A DNA stretch of 64,000 nucleotides, taken from contig OX365944.1 in assembly GCA_947247005.1 (NCBI GenBank), positions 2,678,501 to 2,742,500 of the forward strand. The letters are read 5' to 3'. The translations under genes and the position numbers were made by a program. The notes beneath the pieces were generated by a model. The model did not search any database. It had not been told where the DNA came from and saw only the letters and a list, made by a program, of their open reading frames with translations. This DNA comes from Spisula solida (taxonomy: Eukaryota; Mollusca; Bivalvia; Venerida; Mactridae). Of the stretch, positions 24,311 through 37,030 are shown piece by piece; within the stretch, counting starts at the first letter, position 1; every line of letters begins with the position of its first letter.

Positions 24311-26002
24311 AGAAAATGATATTCTTCTTGAAATAGCGCTGGAAATGCACACTGTTTATTATTGCAACATGTATTAGTACCTAGACATCTCGACTCATCT
24401 AGAATAAATAAGGTTTGAAACAATTCAACAGTCTTTAGAATTATTTTGAAATGTGTCTATTAGGGAATTCTAGTATTGCCTTGTTTATTTGCATGTGTCT
24501 TATACAATATATTATTGTTTTCAAATTTAATCAAATTTTGTCTAAAATTAATTTTTAGAAACAGCTGAATATTGAAAGGAAATTACCAGTATATCATAAG
24601 ACCACAACATTGTTGATTTAATAAGTTCTCGTAAAGTAGGGATGCGAATTGACATGACATAATCATCATCAAACCACGTAGATGTTTGTTTTGTCTGTTG
24701 TACGTTGTGTTTGGAACATGTTTTCCTGAAATAAAAAAATCACCACATACTCAAGCAATGTATGCTCTTATCGGAAGCCAATAAAAACATGACCGGTCCA
24801 GCCCAGGGTTTTGAACGTTGGCTCTATAAACCGAGAGCCAATCTAGCATTTTGTCAATGGGGTTCATAGTATTATATGATCTGTACACCCTCACTGCTAT
24901 TTAGATGTTACTACCAGTTGAGTCAATCATGCATGCAATGTTATGCATACGCTAGGTAAATCAGTTCTATTTCTGTCGATTTTGGTAAGCTTGGACCTTG
25001 TTCGAAGCCACATGTTATCAGGGAAAACAATCTAGTTAAAAGTTTTGTTTATAAACGTATCCAATATTCCGATTAAGTTACTCATGCATTTTGTGTTGTT
25101 TTGCACCATTAAAACACTATATAATTGAAATATCTACTAGAAAGGTGATATATTCAGACAGTCTATAGTCTGTTATTGACAATAATGTTTTAATTACTGT
25201 CATACATCGCAATCAGTGTAGAAACAAAGCTCCCAGATCTCATTACAACACACTGAATACACATTAGTGTTGCTTAAATTCTTAATGAGGTTATACGGAA
25301 CACATTTGTAACTCTCAATGTTCGCTACTTATCCCCAGCGGTAAAATCTACTTGTTATTTCCTGGTTACGTAAAATTTCGATCAACATAAAACGAATGAT
25401 TCGCATTAATCTGCAAGCCGTCACGAATATGCCATTAGGTTGAAGACGTTTTACTATTAATTGCGCAGCGAGAGGCATAAATTAATGTTGGGAACTTATA
25501 AGCCCTTCTACAGTCTTGGTAAAATACTATTTGTTCTAGAAATTAGTCTAAGTTCAACTCATCTGTCGTAAGTGTGTTTAAGTGGTTATCTTGTTGAGAA
25601 TGACATTGATTGCGCAGTGATAAAATTCAATATCACAAAACCGTATCCGTCACCCTGTTGTTGAATTGCGGCGATAACTAATTATAACGCGCTGGGCTGT
25701 CATTTCAGAGGTCGTTTCTTCAACCCCCGATTTCTTAAATTCTATTTGTAGAATTTACCACTATATATGATCGGGTGGACAATAAAGTATCAGGTCAAAG
25801 GTTACAAGAAGCTGTGTTTCGGTGCTATATATACACATAATAAAGAATTAGACTGTCAAATAAGAGTGAGGCGAACTCATCCTTTTTGGGGCATGCCTGA
25901 ATCCAACGGCGCATTTCCAATGTATATATTTCATATTTACATTGGTTTAGCAGTATTTGTAATCAAACTCAAAAAATAGTAATCCAAAACGATTATATTA
26001 CG

Positions 26003-26240
26003 TCAGGCAGGGACGCATATTACTCATATGAACCAGCGGAACACAGAAAACATTAAAAACACACAAAATACAATGCCCAACTGAACCAACCGACCACAGA
26101 AAACATACACATACAAGGCACAATGCCTAATTAGAAATGCAAAGATCCGTCCAAGCTGTCGAAAAGTATAATGCATTTTAGTTTCAGTAACCTATAGAGT
26201 GAATGTCCTAGCTGCATGACCCAAGTTTACTGATATTGTG
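26003..26240 (+). repeat. Dispersed family F copy
   Basis: CAGGCAGGGACGC, then CAGCGGAACACAGAAAACAT, ACAATGCCCAACTGAACCAA, and AAGCTGTCGAAAAGTATAAT. Diverged copy lying just before another one. Confidence 0.7.
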
Positions 26241-26350
26241 GCACGTCCAAACAAATTAACAAGTATTTTCCATTATAATTTTTTTCTGTAGATTACTAGT
26301 TTCGTATTTTGATCGCAACATGTATGAACTCAAATGTTGTGTAGGTGTAC

Positions 26351-26630
26351 AAAACATAATATTAAGTTAGACAGGGAAAGCAGCACTCAGCTTAACCAGC
26401 CGAGCACAGAAAACATAAAAACACAAGACACAATGCCCACCTGAACCAACCGAGCTCAGAATACATAAACAAATAAAAGGCACAATGCCCAACTAAACAA
26501 GTTATAATCCTCCTATGTCGAAGATGTCGAAATTTTAAATTAATCAGTTTCAGCAATCAAACAACTGAATGCCCAAGCTGAATGACCTTGTTTCAATAGT
26601 AAATTGGCTGAAGAAACCTAGACAATTTGC
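26351..26630 (+). mobile_element. Family F copy with an empty site in R2
   Basis: Contains ACAGGGAAAGCAGCACTCAG, AACCAGCCGAGCACAGAAAA, GGCACAATGCCCAACTAAAC and TGAATGCCCAAGCTGAATGA. In R1 the flanks are GTAGGTGTAC before and TTTGCAGATTAAATTC after. In R2 (about 47.70 kb) GTAGGTGTAC runs directly into AAGTTGCAGATTAATTTC, so about 280 bp is an insertion. Ends show no obvious inverted repeats; class (SINE or MITE) open. Confidence 0.7.
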
Positions 26631-26889
26631 AGATTAAATTCTCTCGCGAAAATGACGGGTTCATATTAAATGAACATATCCGTACGTTTTAAGATACTCA
26701 TATATAAATTACCCTCCTCTGAATTCCTTAAATTTCATACTTATTTAGGTTAAAATGTAAGTTCCGTCCGGAGTATAATTAATTTGATCTCAGTGACAGT
26801 ATCCTGATGCAGGGATAATACGTTTTGCTGATATCCTGATAAGCCGTTCTTTAAGCAAGGAAGCTATACCAGTACCACTTTAACGACTG

Positions 26890-27050
26890 TGGAATGTCGC
26901 GTGGGGAATATAAACGTCTGCTTATCCTTGGCAACGCAATATTATTGCGTAATAAATGTTGCAGTTCGACGTTATATTACAACTCCGGATTGAGAACTTG
27001 GCCAATTTATACAAAAAGCGAATATAACGCAGACGCAATAAAATGCTGAT
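26890..27050. promoter_or_regulatory. Conserved block with TATA-like box and palindrome (R1)
   Basis: GTCGCGTGGGGAATATAAAC is followed by GTCTGCTTATCCTTGGCAAC and the 17-bp palindrome ACGCAATATTATTGCGT (26934-26950), then TTCGACGTTATATTACAA. The same block is in R2 and R3 with very few changes, while flanking sequence has drifted much more. ATATAAA could be a TATA box and ATTGCGTAAT resembles a bZIP (C/EBP or PAR type) site; both are inference. No gene is attached. Confidence 0.4.
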
Positions 27051-27408
27051 GTTTATAGCAGAACTCGCAAAGCTTCCATACATTCTCTAAAACTTGCTGT
27101 TTTAACTGTTGAACATGCAATATTACGTAATGAAATTGAGGTCTGACTGTCTTTAATTCAGCATTTTTGCCATACTGTGCAATCAAATGGTGCATATTAG
27201 GATTCCAAAGTAATGTCAGTTATTTTGACAAGAGTGTTAAAAAGCAAAGAACCTCTCATCTAAGGAAGCATATATAACTATCAAATTGATTGGTTGAATT
27301 GATATCACTCATCTACAGGGTATCAGTATTATTGAGCAGTTTGAAATGTAAGCTTAACAATTGGTAATAAATCAAGGGCAATAACTCTACGGAAAATTGA
27401 CAAACAAA

Positions 27409-28110
27409 CAAGACGGCCAAGATGGCCCTGTATTTCTCACCTATTATAAGGGTACAACGTGCCATATCTTTTGACGAATCATGACAACGATATCAATTTC
27501 GTAAGAGGGTAACCCAACAACTATTTCTGTAAAATTATTTCATAGCTTGCAAGCGGTTGGTTTTCTATGGTTTTGTAAAAAATTATACAATCGGTTGCTA
27601 TAGCAACCAGCGTTATTTATACATTTTAATTATTTTAACTATTTTAACAAAGAATCACCAAAAGGATATTGTAACCAATTAATAATTAAATCCAACCAGT
27701 ACTTTTAGAGAAGAAGATTTTTAAGATTTTACAATAGATCTATAAGGAAAAAGGCCAACCTACTGGCGGCCAGGTTTGTTTTTAAGAATGATGACAAAAA
27801 TGTCAATTTAGAAAGGTTACCCAACAACTATTTCTGCAAAATTATTTCGAATTTCGACTAGTGGTTGATTTATTTATAATTTGTTTAACTTTGTCCAATC
27901 GGTAGCCATGACAACCTTAGTTATTTATAGATCAGTAAGAAAATGACGTGCATCATCGCAGTATGTTTTTTCATATTTATTTCAAGTTTCATAAAATTCT
28001 ACCAGCTAGTTACAAAGAAATGGCTGCGGACGGACTGACGGACGAACCGGCAGCATGATGGCCGGACTACATGTATACCCCCTACCGATTTCATTGGCAG
28101 GGTATAAAAA
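27409..28110 (+). repeat. Bivalve-type GGCCAAGATGGCC dispersed repeat (R1)
   Basis: Starts ACGGCCAAGATGGCCCTGTA, has GGTTGCTATAGCAACCAG, two related internal halves (CCAACAACTATTTCTG at 27.52 and 27.82 kb) and ends GGACTGACGGACGAACC then ATTGGCAGGGTATAAAAA. R3 carries the same element (from 63314); R2 keeps only its first 140 bp, so it predates the array. Confidence 0.8.
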
Positions 28111-29834
28111 TAAATGACGAAGAAAGTAACAAAACGTATCAGCACATTGCAAACTATTCATGACAAGGACTCTTATCAAATTACGAATATTGACTTTGAT
28201 GATTCAAAGTGATGAATATTTTAGTTTGATTAATATTTTTGGTTTTGGTTTTGGAGTAAAAAAATAAGACCTAGCAATATTTTTTTATATACATGAAAAA
28301 CAAGTTTAAGCTATAATGCATAACCTAAAACGTTTGGGGAAGCTACAATTTGTGGATTTTGCACAACTTGTATAGCTTTTGAATATAAAAAGGCGTTGAA
28401 TGATCAAACATAGTTAACGTTGATATGATGTTAACGAACATGTTCACGTGCCTATGTTCAATATATAGTATTGTCATCTTGACATCCAGACACCAAGTTA
28501 ACATCACAATATCACACAATCTATGTATGGTTCAGACTACATTACTTAAAATACATCATAGTGCATGGAATATACACTCGCCATAAAAACATCAGCACAT
28601 TTCAAAGCAACCACTTACAGTGTAATGTATCCTTTTTATATAATTATCTATACAGGATGTGCACTCAGCTGTTATGTTAGGACAAATGTTAGGACATTTG
28701 TGCGTACAAAAGCTGACATCGCTGGTACGAACATATATCAGCAAGCAACATGATTGTGGAAGCGTTATGTCCTTATTTAACAAGGACATGCACGTAGCAC
28801 AATCATTTAACAAAACATTGCACTATTGAATACATGAAATTAACTAATATTTATTTCTCAGAATAAATTGATGTCAATAAGTGACATAGTTATGTATAAA
28901 AGTCTAGGGCGTACTCCATGCTCAACTCATACTTTGAGCAGGTTACAAAGACAACCTTGATTATAGAACTTGTTGAGATCGAAACAATCTACAAATTGAG
29001 CCTATACAAATGTAGTTATGATACATTGAGAACAGTCCAGTGGTGTCTCAGACATAGTTCGGGTACAAAACATGCTGCTAGATAATAATATAACATGGTG
29101 AACAAACAAATCTTTGATTAGGTAATTACAAAAAATCTCGGTAGGACCAATGTTAAATTTTGCTTTATCTCTCGTCCCAAAGATTTTGTAGAATTTTGGA
29201 TCAAAAAGTACATCAATTTGTTGCAAATGATTTAGGAAAATGAAAATGCTGGTATAATGTTTCCATTCATTAATACAACAGTAACATTTACATTATGCAT
29301 GAGAAACCGTACTCCGACGAGTACATGCTCGGAAATATCAACGTGTGGATGCAAAAGCTTCACCAACATATTATCATTTTATCGATTCAAGTGTAAGTTT
29401 TGGTCCAGAATATATGTTCATAATAATATTTATAATCATTATAACTTATAATAATATACTAACAATAATACAAACAGTTGTGCAAGCCCAGTATTCCGTG
29501 TGAGCCTCTATACATATGTTTGCACTACACACCGCTGCAATATGAGTCCCTTGCCCCGTTTAAATTCAAACGTTCTCTTTGGCGACTCATTGCTGGAATA
29601 CAGGGTGCAGAGTAGTGTGATATAGTCAATAATGTTCCATGATGTTTCCGGGGAAATCCATATAATAGTCAGACATCCATCAAATTGAACATTTAACTTC
29701 ATCGTTTTACCTTAGGGAACACAATTGTGAAGAGAAAGCACCAGTCATTCGTTCTAACAAACACAAGAGTGAAATAAAAACGCATCAAATAATTCGTAAG
29801 TTAAATGTCCTACAAAATAGCCACCATAATAGGC
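28111..29834. other. R1-only stretch, no gene
   Basis: In R2 the flanking blocks meet near 48.61 kb, inside the truncated GGCCAAGATGGCC repeat, so R2 probably lost this part by deletion. No coding or RNA feature supported. Confidence 0.5.
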
Positions 29835-30829
29835 ACAGGGTTTTAAAACATTATGCATGTAAAGGTATCTGACGTCGATTATGAAAATAAAGCTGACATA
29901 TACTTGGGCAATATAATACTGTGTATGACATTTGCCGTTGTTGTGCGAGTAGAATTTATCATAATTATAGTGGTGTTGGAGCCGACCTACAATGTATTGA
30001 AACACTTGCTTTCACTTTTATTTGGCTTTGTAGCCGTTTCAGTTTCTGAAGTTCATTTTTCTGTTTGTCATTTTAGTGTGTGTGTGTGGTTTTAGATGGT
30101 TTCAGTGATCGGGTATCTCACTCCCGAGTTAATGCTACAAACAATTCGTAAATAATAGCTCCCGACGGAGCGTCAGGCGATTGGCATGCCATAGCCAGTC
30201 CTTTTATTATTTAAAAGTGTCCGCCTGGGTTAAACTTTGGTAAGCATGAATGCCAGTCCATACGTTTATGGTAACTATACTTTGTATGGGCGCATTTGCG
30301 TGTATTCAGAACTCTTACCAAAACACATCGAGAAAAGAACGAACGAACAACTCTACTATTCCCATGTGTCAACATGTCATATGAAAATGAAGGCTTCTTA
30401 AACAGTCAATTTGAGTAAAATCTCTCTTGAAATGGTAATGAAATATGTCTTGTTCCTACATTAAGAACACAGTGAGAGACATCAAACAAGCTTCGGGCAG
30501 CATGTTACGTATTTAGAGAGAATACTTAAGATTTTAATACGGTTAACGTAGTGTGATATAAAATAGATTATTGTTACACTCAAGCTGACTAAATGGTCAC
30601 AAGGTTACGACCAACATAATATAGATAATTGATTAAAACAATATTTTACTATAATAGAACTTTTAACTCAGTATATTAATTGAACATAATTATGCGATTA
30701 TACATGCAATGCAATTAATGAATCAATATGATCCTCTGGTTTGCCTAAAGATTGTCTCTATGTGACAATCTAAAATATAGCACGGAATAGTTGTGGAACA
30801 TGATAATATTGCCTTCTTGTTAAAAAGAA

Positions 30830-31625
30830 AAAAAGTTTATTGATGGCTTCATTTGGCCCTGCGTTTTATCGAAAAATAGAAATGCATGTTCATATGAATC
30901 TGTCTGATATATCTAATGACCTAACACTTTCTTGAAATAATAAGCATACCTTTCTCAATTTCCAACGTGTTATGTCGACATATCTACATGTACTTAAAAT
31001 ATGTCATGCTTAGCAAAAATATCATTTTTAGCCATTTTCATGGCATAAAACCTTCCCAAGAGCCACGATGACATTCTTGAGACATAGTTTGTACTTACAC
31101 GGTCATTCATGATATCTGTCAGACTTTAAAAATGATACACTTTTTATTGATATATCTGAGTATAGTCACAAAAAGTTCCCTCATCCAAAATACATATATC
31201 TTTTTAAGTTTGATATGATACATGTACAACATATTATATTCTTGCATGTATGTTTAGTCTGCAGACGAAATCCTTTTTTGTATCACATTTTTAATGTTAC
31301 GTCAATTATGTGTGATTCTGAATTCAGTGATATGGCTTTAAAAGTAGCCATATTCAATCAGTACAATTAGCTGAAACCATTGAACGGTCATGCGTGCTCT
31401 TTACCAATATCATACTTGTAATTGATATAAGAACAACCTTTCGCATATCAGCGTTCAAATGATGTATGATACATGTGTATCCTGACACGTTTAAACAAAG
31501 ACTGCAGTATGAATCACCCAGTATATAAAGCTTGGAGAACAATGGTTATGTAAAAATATAAAAGTGTCGCATGAAATGCCATCGTTTTGTTTCGGAAGGT
31601 TTCACTTCATTGATAGTAGTGACAA
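30830..31625. other. R1-only stretch, no gene
   Basis: Absent from R2, where CTTCTTGTTAAAAAG continues after a few bases into the sequence found here at 31.64 kb. No terminal repeats recognised; nature unknown. Confidence 0.45.
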
Positions 31626-32731
31626 TGACAAAAATGAAATTTTAGGCTAAACATGACATATTCGTGGCTGCGTTGTCAACAAATTGCAAGATGGGATTTG
31701 CATGCACATTTTACGCAGGAACTGTTAGGTTAATAGAATTATAGGTCAGATTTATAGGAACATGCATATTTTATTTTAAATCACAGTGCCAAATTAAGCC
31801 ATTAGTGAACCTTGTCCTTTGAAAATCAAACGCCGTCTTGTATCTAATCCTTATGCGTCACCGTTCTGTGTAGTAATGCTATGAACGACACTTACAGTAC
31901 ATGCAATACATTGTTAATCATACATTTACGGTGTTACCAGAATACACTTATCTAAAAATATACGGTTCGACCATCGTCCAAGACGCGACTAAAGAACAAA
32001 ACCATATTTCTAGGCTACAAATAAATAAATTGTTTGCTACATTCTTAATTAAGATTATATTATAAACTTTCCCAAGTATTGGATTTCCTAGACAAACTGT
32101 ACATATCGCATCTTATATTGAATTCTATTATCTTCAAGTGCTTTAAAATAACATTGCCTGAATGATGACACGTATGCGAGAAATTATACTGGATTTATTC
32201 AAGTATATCGTTTCTATCGGTTCGACGTCCATATGTCGTCCAAGTGCATTGAAAACACTATTCTATTCGGATGGGTTGCCGTTTTACAGGTGAAATAAGT
32301 ACACATTGTTTATGCTATGTAGAGTGCTTTTTCATTTGGATGAAGGCAATCGTTGACAATAAGTTCACAGTCTAAAAAGTCTAAAAAGTTGTTAAAATTG
32401 TATTCATTTAATGAACGTGTCTATTGACTAAGTACAAATGAAAGGATTGTTTGATGATATGTGTCAACGTTACAAATCACACTCGACAATCGGGTTACGG
32501 GTCACCTAAACGAGCCGATTCATACCAAAGACGAAATATGTTGGTCATTCTACATTTATAGACATTTCATGTTTTGGAAACCACAATATCAACAAATTAA
32601 ATCGCCTTGTCATTAAATCGCGTGACTGTATGTTTTTTTAAAACTTGTTTTAGTTACCTAGCATAGCCAATTTGCCAGTCAGTTTTCTGCTGAGAAATGA
32701 CAGGCATACTGTATTAGATTTATTAGTGTCT

Positions 32732-32805
32732 CCACCTGTATATGAACCGGGTCGCCAGATTAGACAGCATGTGCGCTTACCTCTTTGCTATCGAGGAGCC
32801 AAACA
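32732..32805 (-). pseudogene. tRNA-like relic (R1)
   Basis: On the - strand an A-box-like TAGCAAAGAGG (fits TRGYNNARNNG) lies about 42 nt before GGTTCATATAC (B-box-like, degenerate), with TGTCTAATCTGGCG between, resembling a tRNA anticodon arm with TCT. Shared with R2 at 51.64-51.71 kb, so it belongs to the ancestral unit. Degenerate; may be a SINE head. Confidence 0.45.
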
Positions 32806-33128
32806 CTGTCTACTTTCGACGCATACTCTTCCCGGGAGAACATGGAATTCCTTATTGAAACAGAGATACTCATTAGAAATACCGATAGTGCATGAAGGGT
32901 AACAGGAAGTGTAACTTAGCTCCCGGGATCCATAGGATAATAACATTATCATTAAATCTAATGGGATACAGTGTATTATAGCTGCATATGTTTTGCTGAA
33001 CTTATTATAGATCAACCATGTTTTTTGAGCCGTGACTAATTTATGCAGCAAAGTTGATTCACCCTAAAAGGGTATGTATATATAAGCAATAACAGTATAA
33101 GTTAAATGAGTAGTTTCTGTTAGTAACT

Positions 33129-33201
33129 CAATACGTGGCCCAATGGATACGGCGATGTCTTCTGAGACTTACTTTTACAGGTTCGATCCTTGGAATGATC
33201 A
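33129..33201 (+). pseudogene. tRNA-Arg-like sequence inside the TIR element
   Basis: Perfect A box TGGCCCAATGG at 33136 and B box GGTTCGATCC at 33180, 44 nt apart as in a 73-nt tRNA. D-arm region GGCCCAATGGATACGGCG resembles tRNA-Arg. The anticodon arm (GTCTTCTGAGAC) and acceptor stem do not pair properly. Oligo-T runs (TTTTT at 33203) follow, as for Pol III termination. Likely a tRNA-derived relic that may keep an internal Pol III promoter. Confidence 0.6.
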
Positions 33202-33831
33202 CTTTTTATATATTTTTTTCAAATCGCTTGTTCAAGCACATTACACAAGAAAGTTTCCTGGAATGCATTTAATAATTAGCGATTTATTAGTCAAAATTAA
33301 GTATCGTTAGTCATAGTAACAACGTGTTACTATAAACGTGTAATGGCTTCAACTAGTTAACATAGTGGTGAAGATGTTGGTATGATAATGACTATTTAAT
33401 ATGGCTTGTATTAAATACCTTATACAGAAAGTTTGCAAGGAGTTCATAATTTATATAACATACATGTAATCTATGTGTCTTTTAACTTTGACACAAACAA
33501 TGGCGTTAGCTAATGCAATAAACGGTCTTCAAACAACCGCTATAAGATATCCAAATGCATCATCCTACTCAGAGACAGACAAAACTGACAGGTTGTCAAC
33601 CAACACACCAAGTGAAGTCGAAATCCTTTAACAAGAGTTTAAGTATTGCATTCAGTAAAAGATAAATTAATACTGGACCCGAGGAAAAAAAATGAAATAA
33701 AAACAGCGAAACATTAAAAAAAACATTACAGGTACAATGCAAAGTCAAAATAATTATTAAAAAAATGGCTTTAACAATGTCTTCAAATTCTTGACGAAAA
33801 TGAAACAAAATAAATGAAGTGAGAAAAACAG

Positions 33832-33904
33832 TGCAGTTATCAGGGCTTGAACCCGCATGTTTGAGGCTGACAATTAAGCTCTCTACCGATTGAGCCAGCG
33901 ATAC
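33832..33904 (-). pseudogene. Second tRNA-like sequence inside the TIR element
   Basis: On the - strand: A box TGGCTCAATCGG starting at 33897, B box GGTTCAAGCC starting at 33853, again exactly 44 nt apart. The anticodon arm (AGCTTAATTGTCAGCCT) pairs only partly and no isotype is assigned. TTTTT follows at 33827-33823. Differs from the other unit in sequence, so the pair is not a simple inverted duplication. Confidence 0.6.
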
Positions 33905-36900
33905 TGACAATATCAGGTCAAGCAATTATATAAATTGACGCATTTTTTAAGGTATCCCAACCAGGTATATTCACACACCATGACTAAATAGTGTAATCTC
34001 CCGTCACGGCTCAAAACTCGTGGTTGATCTATACCATGAAACCACATCAACTAATAGCAATACTTGATTCTAAAGTACGGATGATCTTTGGTACATCAAT
34101 CAATGTATGGTAAATTGTATAATACAATCTAAGGCAGTGTTGCTACTATGCAAAGACAAAGCTTGGTGTCGAATTAAACTCAAAATAGATTACAACGAAT
34201 TTTTGTGTAAAATGGTGGCTAATCTTTGGATTAAGATATTAGCGTGATCAAATTAAAACATTCATGCGGGAACAATAATGACTTTAATGCGGGATATGAT
34301 CAAATCCTGACGTTATTTAAGGAATGTCAATTTGTCTAGTGCGAGGAAAACCTGTTTTGTAAGATATACCGTTTATTCTTAACCGTGGATTACAATTTAA
34401 GTCGGACTCAAGTACGCGAGACTCGTATTTCGACATTGTGCTGCACTCACTTGCAACTAGATCATTTTAATGTGATTCGAAATTGAAGCACGAAGGCGAA
34501 TGAGTTTATTTTCTGGGGGAAAGTCTTAGTGTATAATTAGCAGTAAACATGCTTCATTGAACTTGTTGTTTCCGATTGGCGATCATGCGGCCCTTGTCCA
34601 CTTGTTCACGTGTCTAGCCTCTTGGCTTTTGTAGATGGCGTACATTTATTGCGTTCATTATAATTTACAAAAAAACCAGTTCGGCTCTACGGATTGTTAA
34701 TATGCAAGTGTTAGGTTTTGATCCATGTGATGTAAACTCAATATGCATAGTAGTATTTTTAATTCCCATGCTTATAGTTACAGCCATACAGCAATATATT
34801 TCATTTTTGGCCGGGGTGGCCCCATGGCTATAGCTATGGTACCAATGTATCAGCCTGTCAAATTGGCAGACGGCCAAATCCAGATTTCCAATGCTCTCAA
34901 TTACATTACATGCGCATACATGCGCAATACAAATAGTTCTACTCAGATCTCACTAACCACCCCTTAAAGATGCAGAACATCACTATTTAACATGACCGTG
35001 TCATGTAAAAGTGTAATAGAAATAGTATTGAATTAAAATTGGCATTGACAACAACACACTTTATATTGTTTATTTGTTCATGCGAGAGATAACTGCATAG
35101 GAGTTTGCATCATTCTTAGACTGGGTTACCTCCCCTATCACTACGGTATACAATGTTATGTCGTGATTTCGTCAGCAAGCGATAGAAACTTGGCTTATTA
35201 GTATGATTTGTTATACTGATACAAAAGGTATAGTTGATACTTGCTAAAGTGTAGAAATGGAAGCATGAACAGGTGACCGTAATTTAGATTCCCATTGACA
35301 ATTTTGCTTTGCTTTTCACAATATTTGCCAAAACATTAACATGTAGTTCAATATGTGACTGTGCATGTATGTGGGTAGTGGAACATAAACAAGATACAGA
35401 TGCAAGTTAACCGTGACGAGTAGATTAAGCCTACAACTTTCTTAGGTCAACATAACTGGCAGTAAAAGAGGACGTGTATGTTCTATAAAACATTTTTAAT
35501 CCGTTTACATCTACTTCAATTTAGTCAGTAAACTGCTTCCCAAGCAAATAAAGTTTAGCCCCATGCCTTAAACGCTTGTAGAGCTTTGATTAATCATGTC
35601 AGAAACTGTGTATTGTACTTTTGAAGGTTCAATAGGTGCAATTATATGCAAAATGCGCTATAAATGCCGAATACGTTAACCGACAATAGTTGAGTCTTGT
35701 GGTGATTGACGTTACCAAAGTTACGATTAACCTGGTACGAAGCCCATTATATGCGAGATATCGTTTTTTATAACAACAAACCAATGAGTAGTACTAGTGA
35801 CATTTGTACGACTTTGGCATGTTATGATCCAAATTTTCACCAACAACCTCATATCTCAATTCGTGTAGTGGTTTTAAGAGTTCAATCAAATATTCTATGT
35901 ACTTCTGTACACTTGTCAAAATATCAACTGTTCCGTTCGTTGAAAATAACTCATTCTCGCGTTTTATTTTGTTTTTAGATCAAACAGAAACACATTAAAT
36001 GATATATTGTAGTATCAATGTAATGACACTTGGAGAATTATTTGATCTGCCAAGACATTGACGGAATTAATACGTTTTTCATTCTTGTTTAAGAATAATA
36101 GACACGTGCAAGATTTTGGCGATGCATGTTTGTCGGTCAGACAACCAGATCAACAGAAACTATTTCAATAACCTACTGTCTTTCACAAATGCCATCGTAT
36201 ACCACTTTAAGGCAAGTTTCGAAAAAAAAGCTTTTGACTGGTATTTTCGATTAGGTTTGGTTTCAAAAAGTGCGTATCGTCTACATGGCCGTTTTACAGT
36301 TGTATATAGATGCTCCGCTTGAAACAAACAAAGCATTTTGTCCGACTCGATGTGAAGTAAATATGTAGAATCTGACTGAGTTAAAAAACATAATATAAAA
36401 TTGAGTTTACGACCATGAAGTAACGATATGCACGTGAATAATGATGGTTGGTCTTGTAATCTTATAATATTATCTTATATAACATTATTTGTGCGTGTCT
36501 TTGTTCTGTTTGTGTTCTGCTTTCGTTTGAATGATGCCCTCTTTCTGGTGTTTTAGTATCTGTTTAAACTAAGACTAAGGTATTATACGTTGGTGTGTGG
36601 TTTTTTAGTTGGATGGTTGCCATTGTGACGGTACTTGCGATTTGTAGTTGTCCTGTTTTTTATTGATATTTGTGATGTTCTACTTTTTTATAATGCCGTG
36701 TGTAATATACTAATAGATAAGTAAATCTATTAGGCTTAAGGGTGCTATAGCAATGCTACTTTGGCATGCGATATTGTATCATTATCGGATGTAAACAAAA
36801 CAGTATTAACCTATTAGCAGTTTTATTACGTTCATCTTGATACCAGCCAACGTTTGCCAGTATGTGTATTTAACGACACAATGTTTTGGTCTGTTCACTT

Positions 36901-37030
36901 TCAACTAATCGCACGGGTATTCCAGACCGTTACTATCACGTCATAAATATTTTCAATCATGAAAGTCTGCCCTCGCTTCTCTTCTAGACTTACCCGCCTT
37001 TATGGTTATATACTAGTAAAAGAACTGCTG

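Larger units (their letters stand above)
33008..34031. mobile_element. 1,024-bp TIR element carrying two tRNA-like units
   Basis: Left end TAGATCAACCATGTTTTTTG, right end (reverse complement) TAGATCAACCACGAGTTTTG, both going on to AGCCGTGAC: 26 of 29 positions match. TA lies on both outer sides (33006-33007 and 34032-34033). In R2 the site is uninterrupted (CTTATTACCATGAAACC near 51943) with one TA, so the boundaries and TA duplication are exact. No transposase frame is present. Each end has a tRNA-like sequence about 120-127 bp in, pointing to the centre. TA duplication and TIRs fit a non-autonomous Tc1/mariner-type element; the tRNA-like cargo is unusual. Confidence 0.88.

Noticed and set aside
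33129..33904. Two functional tRNA genes
   Set aside because: A and B boxes are good, but anticodon arms and acceptor stems do not pair, so they are kept only as tRNA-like relics inside a transposon.
35706..35978. 90-codon open frame in R1
   Set aside because: The aligned R2 sequence (52.75-53.0 kb) has stops and shifts, with no sign of constraint.
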